DNA of 64,000 bases from CAWBCI01 sp963787195. GTDB taxonomy: Bacteria > Bacteroidota > Bacteroidia > Bacteroidales > JAGOPY01. The DNA lies in contig CAWBCI010000055.1 of assembly GCA_963787195.1 (NCBI GenBank), positions 12,137 to 76,136 on the forward strand. The letters run 5' to 3'. Each line of letters begins with the position of its first letter. The first letter of the stretch is position 1. The notes beneath the pieces are model-generated. The model saw nothing but the letters and a program-made list of their open reading frames with translations. It was not told the origin of the DNA and ran no database searches. The position numbers were made by a program, and so were the translations under genes. Positions 17,434 through 25,189 of the stretch are shown here, piece after piece.

Positions 17434-19107
17434 TTATTTTAACATCAATACTGTTCCCTTTACCTCATAGGTTTGAAGCTGGTTTTTATCATCGGGGGCA
17501 TCATAAATTATCTTGTAGACAAAAATACCGGCGGGACATAGTTTGCCGGAGATTTTTCCATCCCAACCTTCATTATAATCGGTGGTGGAAAAAATCTTTT
17601 GTCCCCAGCGATTATAAATCAGCATGCTATAGGATGATATCCGGGGATAACTTAAAACAGGCTTGAATGAGTCATTCAATCCATCTTGATCGGGACTGAA
17701 TGCATTCGGCATCCAAAAATGAGATTCCGGGGGCTTAACTGTATGAATCCGGATCTCATCGTAAGCGCTGCATCCATTCACTGTAACCCACACTGAAACA
17801 ATGGTATCACTGAAAATATCCTTTATAATTATTGAAGAAAGTGTATCCCCGTTCGACCATGCGTAATGCGCATCCGGGCCATTATTGGCCGAGAGGCTTA
17901 ATGAAGAGTAATAATCCACCGTGGTGTCATTACCTATAAATACTTCAGGCTCGTTGGAAACTATTATTGTATGTGATGCAAAACTGGTATATCCCCCCTC
18001 GAATATAGCCGTATCGCTTATAAGGTAAGTTCCCGCAATATCATAGCTATAGGAAGAGGTCCAACCGGTGGAAGTCTCCCCATTGCCCCAATCCCATTTG
18101 GTTTGCAGGGGTAAAACCTGGGAATCCGGACAGGATGTGAGGCTCGTAGTGCAATTAAAGGTATCCTTCACACATATATGATCCGGTAAAACCAGGAAAT
18201 CAATTGCAGGTTCAGCAATACTGACTTGTTTGACCACTGTGTCCTTGCAACCGTCGCTAAATTCCGAGTAAAGACTAATATCATAAGAGTCCGGATAGCT
18301 ATATACATGAGTGCCATTTGTATCTGATGATGTTGAGCCATCTCCCCAGTCCCAGGTCCATGAATTTAGCAGGGCAGTTGCACCCGGACAATCCGGATCT
18401 TCCAGCTGGCAAGACACCTCATCTCCCATACAAAACTGATCTCCTAATATGTTAAAATCCACAAAAGGTTCATAGACAAAATCGCTCACAACCATATTGT
18501 AAGAAGAATAAGTATAGAAGCCGACTTTAGCGGGAGAAAAACAGCCAGGGATTTCGAACAGGAGTGAATCATTCAGTAGAACAGTAATCCTGGATTGGGA
18601 TATATCCAATTCGAAATTATAATTGGTACCTATTTCCCATCCATAGCTACTTCCATGTTTCATTCCAAGTATATTTATTTTGGAATCACTTTGATAATTA
18701 TTATGCCCCCAAAAATACTTCTCTGTCTCGTCAGTCGGCACAGTGCCGTTATATTTGCTGAGAGTAAAGCCTGCCAAACCGTTATATTGATTATTTTCTG
18801 AGAAGCCACTGGTCTTTTTCCAGTCCAGCAAGAAAAAATTATAGCTATCCGGGGGGGCGATTCCCTGGGGATTGTGGTATCCAAACACAAAGCCTACGAA
18901 ATCATTATCCCCGTATGGAAGCATTCTCATAGTAAAGTTGATCTTCACGTTGAAAAAGATCTGGTCACTCACAAAGAAACTGGGTCTGCCGGGGATAAAT
19001 TCGGGAGTTTGTTGAACTGTGGAGTCGGTTAGTATCGTCCAATGGGAAGGCGGTGTTCCTTTTTCAGACCAGGTGTTAAAATTTGCTTTTACCTTGCATT
19101 GCCCCAA
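17434..19107 (-). CDS. PKD-domain surface protein with CHU_C C-terminus (start frameshifted)
   Basis: The 557-residue frame begins with a lectin/thrombospondin-C-like domain (about residues 8-215, QCKVKANFNTWSEK ... VVSDFVYEP). Two PKD-like domains follow (WDWGDGSTSSDTNGTHVYSY and WDWGNGETSTGW). The end is a gliding-motility-type CHU_C (type B T9SS) domain: WMPNAFSPDQDGLNDSF ... YNRWGQKIFST ... GWDGK ... GTVLMLK. It should be a secreted surface protein, but this frame lacks a signal peptide and begins at TTG. A signal-peptide-like stretch (17 codons from TTG at 19184: MKASGPFSFLLISANCA) lies just upstream in another frame, and one missing base near 19131-19140 would join the two. Confidence 0.75.
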   Translation of the reverse strand: MGQCKVKANFNTWSEKGTPPSHWTILTDSTVQQTPEFIPGRPSFFVSDQIFFNVKINFTMRMLPYGDNDFVGFVFGYHNPQGIAPPDSYNFFLLDWKKTSGFSENNQYNGLAGFTLSKYNGTVPTDETEKYFWGHNNYQSDSKINILGMKHGSSYGWEIGTNYNFELDISQSRITVLLNDSLLFEIPGCFSPAKVGFYTYSSYNMVVSDFVYEPFVDFNILGDQFCMGDEVSCQLEDPDCPGATALLNSWTWDWGDGSTSSDTNGTHVYSYPDSYDISLYSEFSDGCKDTVVKQVSIAEPAIDFLVLPDHICVKDTFNCTTSLTSCPDSQVLPLQTKWDWGNGETSTGWTSSYSYDIAGTYLISDTAIFEGGYTSFASHTIIVSNEPEVFIGNDTTVDYYSSLSLSANNGPDAHYAWSNGDTLSSIIIKDIFSDTIVSVWVTVNGCSAYDEIRIHTVKPPESHFWMPNAFSPDQDGLNDSFKPVLSYPRISSYSMLIYNRWGQKIFSTTDYNEGWDGKISGKLCPAGIFVYKIIYDAPDDKNQLQTYEVKGTVLMLK

Positions 19108-19312
19108 AAGCTCGTTCAGTGGGTTAATAACTAAGCGCAGTTAGCAGAAATAAGTAAAAAAGAAAATGGCCCCGATGCTTTCAAAATATTATTTTGGGTT
19201 GGTCAATAAATACTGGTATTTTATAAATTTAGTGAGATGATTATAAACAAGCAATGTAGGAATAAGATAAAGGTTATATCCAATAAGATATAAGGCAAAT
19301 TATCAAAATATC

Positions 19313-20209
19313 TTACCAATATTCATATTCATAAATTAAAGCATAATAATAAAAAGATTCGGAATTGACTATGCGCGTTCTCACGCGGGTAAGTTCGGGG
19401 TTTCCATCCGGATCATAATCCCTGAGGATTTCATGATTCAACAGATCCATCATATTCGTTTCGGTTTGCCGTATGATCTGCCCCTTATCATCATATTCCA
19501 GTTGGGTTGTGTTTTTACGGACAGTGTTTTCCTCAGTTATCACCGAAGTCCGTCCGTCTGGGTTTTCTTCAAAAACACTCTTTTCAACCGGGCGCTCATT
19601 TTCATCATATTTAATATCTGTTTTCCTGTGCCCGTTGGGATGATAAGTTGTATAACGGCTGAAAGTTTCCCCGTCTTCAGATGACCAAACCGAGGAAGAT
19701 ATCAAATTACCCTCATCGTCATATTCATTTTCATGTTTATAAACCAGTTCCCCCTCTTCATTCAATTTTTCAAACATCAAGAGCTTATCTTCCGAGTATG
19801 TATATTTTTCAGTGCTTTCAACAATATTTTCATCATCGATGAGCTTCTTCTCAGCTAATTTTCCATTTTCATAATTATATTGAAGGATATCTACGGAACC
19901 ATCGAGGTAATGAACTGTTTCAGAGATAATATTTCCATCATCTCCCCACTCTATGGTCTTTTTCTCCAGTATTTCACCCATATCATCATAAATAAAAATC
20001 CCCGAAAGTTTCCCATCAGCATTGTAGGAATACTCATTTTTCTCGGTCATCAGGCCATCTGATTCATATTGAACTTCAAGTGTCGGATTGCCCTTATCAT
20101 CATATTCATAATGACTCTGCAACATGCCTTCCTCTATGCCCGGAATCAGATCTTCCTCCGGATCTATTTCTACCCGGTAAATCTTTTCGGATTTAATTTT
20201 TTTTGCCAT
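19313..20209 (-). CDS. YD/RHS-like repeat protein, cytoplasmic
   Basis: The 298 residues carry about nine loosely conserved beta-hairpin repeats of the form Y-x-YDDKGNPTLEVQYESDG, EYSYNADGKLSGIFIYDDMG and EYDDEGNLISSSVWSSEDG. These resemble the YD repeats of RHS proteins or the MORN-like YwqK antitoxin repeats. It is very acidic. It has no signal peptide, toxin domain or core RHS cleavage motif. The role is unknown: it could be a structural scaffold or an immunity-type protein. It is transcribed alone on the minus strand. Confidence 0.65.
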   Translation of the reverse strand: MAKKIKSEKIYRVEIDPEEDLIPGIEEGMLQSHYEYDDKGNPTLEVQYESDGLMTEKNEYSYNADGKLSGIFIYDDMGEILEKKTIEWGDDGNIISETVHYLDGSVDILQYNYENGKLAEKKLIDDENIVESTEKYTYSEDKLLMFEKLNEEGELVYKHENEYDDEGNLISSSVWSSEDGETFSRYTTYHPNGHRKTDIKYDENERPVEKSVFEENPDGRTSVITEENTVRKNTTQLEYDDKGQIIRQTETNMMDLLNHEILRDYDPDGNPELTRVRTRIVNSESFYYYALIYEYEYW

Positions 20210-20607
20210 AAGAATATTTTTTAATGAATCTGATTGAAAAACAGCATTTAAGTATAATTTCCATAAATATAATCTTCTCTAAAAGTTTTCAAAAGTACAT
20301 CCTTCTGCCGAAAATCTTCCGGAAATCTTAGTGAAACTTAAATTTTATGAACATGTGATATAAAATTTTTAGTTGAACAATCCCGACTTAGTCGGAGGGT
20401 ATGATACCCAGTTTCTTAAGGACGGAATTAGAGTCTGTGGCTTGGCCAGGGGTTCATACCCGTGATTTAATAAATTTTTATCCTGAAATTCAAAACATAT
20501 ATAGATCCTTTTCATAAGTTTTTTGGAAAACTTGTTAAAATGTCTAAATTTGTAATCATTGCAGCCGGAATTCTTGTACAATTATTAATTTCTATAATCC
20601 TTCCCCT
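20210..20607. other. Intergenic region with small palindromes
   Basis: No gene is credible in these 400 bases. Around 20384-20470 there are small hairpins (CCGACTTAGTCGG, then GGGTATGATACCC) and a related GGGGTTCATACCCGTG further on. This looks like a fragment of an intergenic repeat, but no second copy exists in the window. The right part holds the promoter of the peptidase gene. Confidence 0.4.
20522..20552 (+). promoter_or_regulatory. Promoter of the prolyl oligopeptidase gene
   Basis: TTTG at 20522-20525, a 19-bp spacer and TAAATTTG at 20545-20552 match the Bacteroidota consensus completely. The expected 5' untranslated region is about 50 nt. Confidence 0.75.
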
Positions 20608-22728
20608 ATGAAAAAAACAAAACTCTTATTAATTGTTACTTCAATAGTAATTATTTCAGGATGTATGAATGAAAACAAGTTGAAATACCCCGAAGCAAGG
20701 AAAGTTGATCAGACAGATACCTATTTCGGAACAGAGGTGAAAGATCCTTACCGCTGGCTGGAAGATGATAATTCCAAAGAAACCGAAGCCTGGGTCAAGG
20801 CCGAGAACGAACTTACCAGCTCTTATCTGGCAAAGATCCCCTTTCGTGACAAGATCCGGGAAAGGTTGACCAAGATATGGGATTATCCAAGGGTATCAGC
20901 TCCTTTTGAAAGAGGAGGACATTATTTTTTGTTCCGGAACAACGGTTTACAGAATCAGGATGTAGTTTATATGAAAAATAGCCTGGAAGGGGAAGAAAAA
21001 ATGATCCTGGACCCAAATACGCTTTCTGAGGACGGGACTGTTTCGATGACCGTGTTTTCTCCTTCGAGGGACGGAAAATATATTGGCTACGGGGTATCCA
21101 GGGGAGGTTCCGACTGGAACGAGTTTTATATCAAGGATCTGGAATCCGGAAATGATTTGGTGGATCATCTTCAATGGATTAAGTTTTCGGGCATGGCATG
21201 GTATAAAGATGGATTTTTTTATACCCGTTTCCCAAAGCCAACAGAAGGGGCGGAGCTTTCCGGGGAAAATACAAATGGAAGTCTTTATTACCATAAAGTT
21301 GGTGAACCCCAGGATAAGGACCTGATGATTTACAAAGATCCGTCTCATCCCGAAAGGATGTTTTCAGCACAGGTGACAGATGATAATAAATATCTGATAA
21401 TGTATGCGACTGAATCCACAAATGGGAATGCTTTGTATGTCAAGGACCTGGAAAAGAAGAATTCAGACTTTGTGGAACTTGTCGGAACTTTTGATCAGAA
21501 TTACAACGTGATAGAGCATTTTGACGGAAAGCTTTACATCATGACAGATTCAGGGGCCCCCAAATTTCATCTGCTGGCCGCTGATATGAAGAATCCCGAC
21601 AGGGAAGCCTGGATAGAAGTGATCCCGGAAAAGGAAAACGTAATGACCAGCGTATCGATAGTAGGAGGCAAGTTAATTACTGAGTATATGAAGGATGCCC
21701 GGAGTGAAGTAGAAGTTTTTGACCCTGCCGGCAAGTATCTTTATAATATCGACCTTCCAATTTTAGGCTCGGTTTCAGGTTTTGGCGGAAAAGCAGAAGA
21801 CCAGATCACATTTTATACTATTACATCTTTTACAAATCCTTCCATAGTATATAAGTATGATGTGGCCAATAACACTTCGGAAGAATACAGCCGGTCTAAA
21901 ATTGATTTCGACACGGATAAATACCAGGCTGACCAGGTTTTTTATACCAGCAAGGATGGTACGAAAATACCTATGTTTCTGGTTCATAAGAAAGGAATCA
22001 AGCTTGATGGAAATAACCCGGCCCTGCTTTATGGTTATGGCGGTTTCAACATTTCACTGACCCCCCGTTTTAGTATTACCAGGCTCGTTTTGCTTGAAAA
22101 CGGATTTGTAGTTGCCATTGCGAACCTTCGCGGAGGCGGTGAATACGGAGAAAGCTGGCATAAAGCCGGTACCCTTTATAACAAGCAGAATGTTTTTGAT
22201 GATTTCATAGCAGCGGCCGAATATTTGATCGACAATAAATATACATCCAGTAAAAAGCTCGCAATTGAAGGCGGGTCGAATGGAGGATTGCTGATTGGTG
22301 CGGTGGTGAACCAGCGTCCGGATCTTTTTCGTGTAGCTCTGCCCGAGGTCGGTGTGATGGACATGCTCCGTTATCATTTATTCACCATTGGAAAGCATTG
22401 GGCATCCGACTATGGCACTTCGGAAGACAGCGCTGCCATGTTCAAGTATCTTTATGCATACTCACCATTGCATAATATTAAGCCCGGGCTGAATTATCCG
22501 GCTATCATGGCCACAACAGCCGATCATGATGACCGGGTGGTGCCGGCACATACTTTTAAATATATCGCCACCTTACAAGCTACTTATAAAGGTAATAACC
22601 CGATCCTGGTGCGTATCGAAACAAGCGCGGGCCATGGGGCAGGGACTCCCACATCCAAGATCATTGACGAGTATGCCGATCTTTGGTCATTCGTGATGTA
22701 TAATATGAATGTAAAACCGAGCTATTAA
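20608..22728 (+). CDS. Prolyl oligopeptidase family serine peptidase (S9A), lipoprotein
   Basis: This 706-residue protease cleaves after proline in short peptides. The N-terminus has a lipoprotein signal (IVIISGC, Cys19), so it is probably anchored in the envelope and faces the periplasm. The first domain shows the family's YRWLEDDNSKETEAWVKAEN. A seven-bladed propeller covers roughly residues 80-430, and the alpha/beta hydrolase domain follows. The catalytic triad is visible: Ser557 in GGSNGG, Asp641 in DHDDRVV, His676 in SAGHGAG. Length and motif spacing are normal for S9A. It has its own promoter and a strong terminator (22740-22785), so it is monocistronic. Confidence 0.95.
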   Translation: MKKTKLLLIVTSIVIISGCMNENKLKYPEARKVDQTDTYFGTEVKDPYRWLEDDNSKETEAWVKAENELTSSYLAKIPFRDKIRERLTKIWDYPRVSAPFERGGHYFLFRNNGLQNQDVVYMKNSLEGEEKMILDPNTLSEDGTVSMTVFSPSRDGKYIGYGVSRGGSDWNEFYIKDLESGNDLVDHLQWIKFSGMAWYKDGFFYTRFPKPTEGAELSGENTNGSLYYHKVGEPQDKDLMIYKDPSHPERMFSAQVTDDNKYLIMYATESTNGNALYVKDLEKKNSDFVELVGTFDQNYNVIEHFDGKLYIMTDSGAPKFHLLAADMKNPDREAWIEVIPEKENVMTSVSIVGGKLITEYMKDARSEVEVFDPAGKYLYNIDLPILGSVSGFGGKAEDQITFYTITSFTNPSIVYKYDVANNTSEEYSRSKIDFDTDKYQADQVFYTSKDGTKIPMFLVHKKGIKLDGNNPALLYGYGGFNISLTPRFSITRLVLLENGFVVAIANLRGGGEYGESWHKAGTLYNKQNVFDDFIAAAEYLIDNKYTSSKKLAIEGGSNGGLLIGAVVNQRPDLFRVALPEVGVMDMLRYHLFTIGKHWASDYGTSEDSAAMFKYLYAYSPLHNIKPGLNYPAIMATTADHDDRVVPAHTFKYIATLQATYKGNNPILVRIETSAGHGAGTPTSKIIDEYADLWSFVMYNMNVKPSY

Positions 22729-22739
22729 TATTCATTTGA

Positions 22740-22785
22740 AGCCTCTCAGCCGGTATTGATTAAGTGCCGGCTGAGAGGCTTTTTC
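22740..22785 (+). terminator. Terminator after the prolyl oligopeptidase
   Basis: GCCTCTCAGCCGG (22741-22753) pairs with CCGGCTGAGAGGC (22767-22779), with five T residues after it. The stem is perfect over 13 bp. Confidence 0.9.
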
Positions 22786-22805
22786 ATAGGATTTTTCAAG
22801 GTACT

Positions 22806-23957
22806 TTATTCACCCGGTAGTTTTGCGGGTCTTGCGAAGTCGGGGTTAGTTAGAAACTTATCGTCCCTCAGGCTAAGGATAAAGGCTTTCAAATCGGCTT
22901 TTTCGGACGCTGTGAGTTGTACCCCGCCATAATTGATATGATGCATAAGCGGATCAACATAAGGTGACTGAACCAGACCCTGGGAGTAAAAATCAATGAC
23001 TTCATCGAGTGTTTTAAATCGTCCGTCATGCATGTAGGGGCCGGTCAGTTCTATATTCCGGAGGGTAGGCGCTTTGTAGGCTCCTTTATTCATCGGGTCC
23101 CCGGTGACGGAAAAACGGTCCCGGGTATCATTAAAGATCGAATCCTTCCCGTTATTATAAAATAAATTGGTTGTGAATAAAGGATTTCCCGAACCTCCAT
23201 GGCAGTGAAAGCAATCGCCGCCTTCTTCGGTCGAAAAAAGCACATATCCATTCAGCTCAGGCTGGCTGAGTTGCTCCTCACCACGCATATAGCGGTCAAA
23301 TTTAGAATCGGAAGAGATCAGGGTCCTCACGAATTGTGCAATCGCTTTGCTCATGCGATCGAGAGTAACCACCCTGCTGCCAAAAGCTTTTTCGAAGAGT
23401 TCTGGATAGCCGGGAGTCTCCTGTATCAGTCTGATTGCTGAGGCAGTATCGCTATTCATCTCGTGGGGAGCAATAATACTCATATAAGTGAGCGCTTCAA
23501 TATTCCGGTACCGGGGATCCGGATTATCATTACTTATAGAACCGTTCCATAGATAACCGTTTTGATTCCATACCAGGTTTATCAGGGGGAGCATTACCTC
23601 GGGAGTTAAGATACCTGTCACACCGAAGGGATGACCGCCGGTAAAGCGGGGATTATCAATCCCACATTCGAAAGATCTGGACTGGAGATGACAGGTGGAG
23701 CAGCTCATCTGCATATCCGGATCGGTATTGCCCGAAATCCGGCCATCATAAAATAAATATCTTCCTAATTCCACCCCCTCAACAGTCATGGGATTATCGG
23801 CAGGGATATTCAGTTTTTTCGGGAAACCAAAAGGGATCTTTATCTCATAGGGCGTGGCTTCAAATACAGGTTTCAGTTCCACATCATCATGTTTTGTACA
23901 TGATAAAAGTGCAAGAATGGTGAATAGAAGTAAAGAATAGCCCGTTTTTTTTAACAT
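22806..23957 (-). CDS. Di-heme cytochrome c peroxidase / MauG-MbnH-like lipoprotein
   Basis: The protein has two c-type heme sites, CSTCH and CFHCH (residues 93-97 and 256-260 when counted from the TTG at 23978). This is the bacterial cytochrome c peroxidase/MauG layout. A lipobox (LALLSC) places it as a lipoprotein on the periplasmic side. I start it at ATG 23957, which gives MLKKTGYSLLLF and a normal signal; the frame extends to a TTG at 23978 inside a repeat. The upstream neighbour on the same strand is an MbnP-like lipoprotein. In characterised MbnH/MbnP pairs, the MauG-like enzyme oxidises a tryptophan of MbnP to kynurenine, so an MbnH-like role is the best guess. A simple peroxidase is the alternative. 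Confidence 0.85.
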   Translation of the reverse strand: MLKKTGYSLLLFTILALLSCTKHDDVELKPVFEATPYEIKIPFGFPKKLNIPADNPMTVEGVELGRYLFYDGRISGNTDPDMQMSCSTCHLQSRSFECGIDNPRFTGGHPFGVTGILTPEVMLPLINLVWNQNGYLWNGSISNDNPDPRYRNIEALTYMSIIAPHEMNSDTASAIRLIQETPGYPELFEKAFGSRVVTLDRMSKAIAQFVRTLISSDSKFDRYMRGEEQLSQPELNGYVLFSTEEGGDCFHCHGGSGNPLFTTNLFYNNGKDSIFNDTRDRFSVTGDPMNKGAYKAPTLRNIELTGPYMHDGRFKTLDEVIDFYSQGLVQSPYVDPLMHHINYGGVQLTASEKADLKAFILSLRDDKFLTNPDFARPAKLPGE

Positions 23958-23969
23958 CAGATACACTGT

Positions 23970-24061
23970 TTTAATCAATGAGATTCAAATTTTTCAAACG
24001 AAGCGAAGAAAAATTCCTTAGTCGAATTGATCCCGGAAAGACGAAGTCTTATTCGGGATCT
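23970..24061. repeat. Dispersed repeat, copy B (truncated)
   Basis: TTTAATCAATGAGATTC through the hairpin GATCCCGGA / TTCGGGATC matches the first half of copies at 5217 and 59415; similarity fades after 24061. It lies between the di-heme gene and the MbnP-like gene and supplies the stop codon of the latter (24049-24051). Confidence 0.75.
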
Positions 24062-24855
24062 TCTGAGATTGATCCAATTTCAAAAACATTCCGACCATTT
24101 TCACACGCCGTCCGCATGGCATCCTCATTCTGCATAATACTTCCTCCCCAGGAATTAAAATCCCAGACATTTGGACTGTTGAACCATCGGTTTATATCCA
24201 TTACTATGTTGATATTCATAGTTTTATCCGTCATTAGGAAGGAGGAATTCGGAAGATTTACCCTGAAGTAATTTTGCACGTATCCCGTAACTTTGCCCAG
24301 GGTATCATAAGTTTGACCGATTCCCAGGTGAAAATTGAACGGATTCACCTGATTATTATTATCAAGCCATTTTCCATTCAATTTCATATAATGAAATCCG
24401 CCACCCAGCTGATCGGGCCAAAACATCAGGGACTCAGGAGGGTCGGTAAAAAGAAGGTCTTTATTTGTGTTTTCATCCAGGCCGAAAATAAAACTGATGG
24501 AATCATACTTATCAATGGGAATAACATCATTAACTGCCCATTCCCATGTAGAGGGGATGTCAGTATCTATATAATGAATACCACTATCCAGGCTTATATG
24601 TACCGGTTCTTTATTTAATCTGTATAAAATTACATCTGAAATAAAATACTGGAGTTCGGTCACCATATAGCGATTGTCAGCTGCATTCATATAAAGCATC
24701 GTATCCCTTATCAGAACCTGATCATCAACATGATGTGAAAAACTAAAATGAATACTGCCGAATCTGATTTCAGCATCTTCCTTTTTTTTACAAGAGACTA
24801 AAAGCATTAAAAAAATAATGCTAAGAATTCCTGTAAAAGTCAATTTATATTTCAT
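24049..24855 (-). CDS. MbnP-like lipoprotein
   Basis: The protein starts MKYKLTFTGILSII and has a lipobox (LLVSC). It shows the MbnP layout: an N-terminal strand IHFSFSHHVDDQVL, then YMVTELQYFISDVILYR, and the central FWPDQLGGGFHYMKLNGKW, which matches the conserved W..W.GY.F....G block of the family. MbnP proteins bind copper through a histidine pair and a kynurenine made by MbnH. I chose ATG at 24855 rather than the frame's 24909 because a -7 element (CAAAATTA on the plus strand, 24879-24886) lies between them. The last few residues (EDPE) come from an inserted repeat. The di-heme gene lies about 90 bp downstream, probably in one operon. Confidence 0.75.
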   Translation of the reverse strand: MKYKLTFTGILSIIFLMLLVSCKKKEDAEIRFGSIHFSFSHHVDDQVLIRDTMLYMNAADNRYMVTELQYFISDVILYRLNKEPVHISLDSGIHYIDTDIPSTWEWAVNDVIPIDKYDSISFIFGLDENTNKDLLFTDPPESLMFWPDQLGGGFHYMKLNGKWLDNNNQVNPFNFHLGIGQTYDTLGKVTGYVQNYFRVNLPNSSFLMTDKTMNINIVMDINRWFNSPNVWDFNSWGGSIMQNEDAMRTACENGRNVFEIGSISEDPE

Positions 24856-25189
24856 TCCGGTATTTTCTCTTTTAAACCCAAAATTAGTACCATTTAGTAT
24901 AGAATTCATTCTAAATAAGCTATGGATATAATGAATACTGATAAGTTTTATAAATAAGGGGATTATATTTTTTGATATAAAAAAAATCGATTTATTAAAG
25001 ATTTAAATTATGCACCTGAATCACATATAATTTATATTCTTTATCAATAATTATGTAAAAGATTGATATATAATAGATGGGATGTTAAAAATCTGAGTAA
25101 GTGGCATTAAGCAGGAAAGCTGTCTTTCATCTAAGTCAAGGAAATCGTAACTTTGATTAGAGTCAGTATTCATCATCTTTATATATGTT
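24856..25189. other. Divergent intergenic region between MbnP-like gene and RND pump
   Basis: This AT-rich stretch of about 330 bases separates the minus-strand MbnP/di-heme pair from the plus-strand efflux operon. It contains a perfect minus-strand -7 element, TAATTTTG (24886-24879). For the efflux operon I see no convincing -33/-7 pair. No metal-regulator palindrome is obvious. Confidence 0.5.

Noticed and set aside
20369..20581. 70-residue minus-strand frame upstream of the peptidase
   Set aside because: It runs over the peptidase promoter and small palindromes and has no signal or domain; probably repeat-derived.
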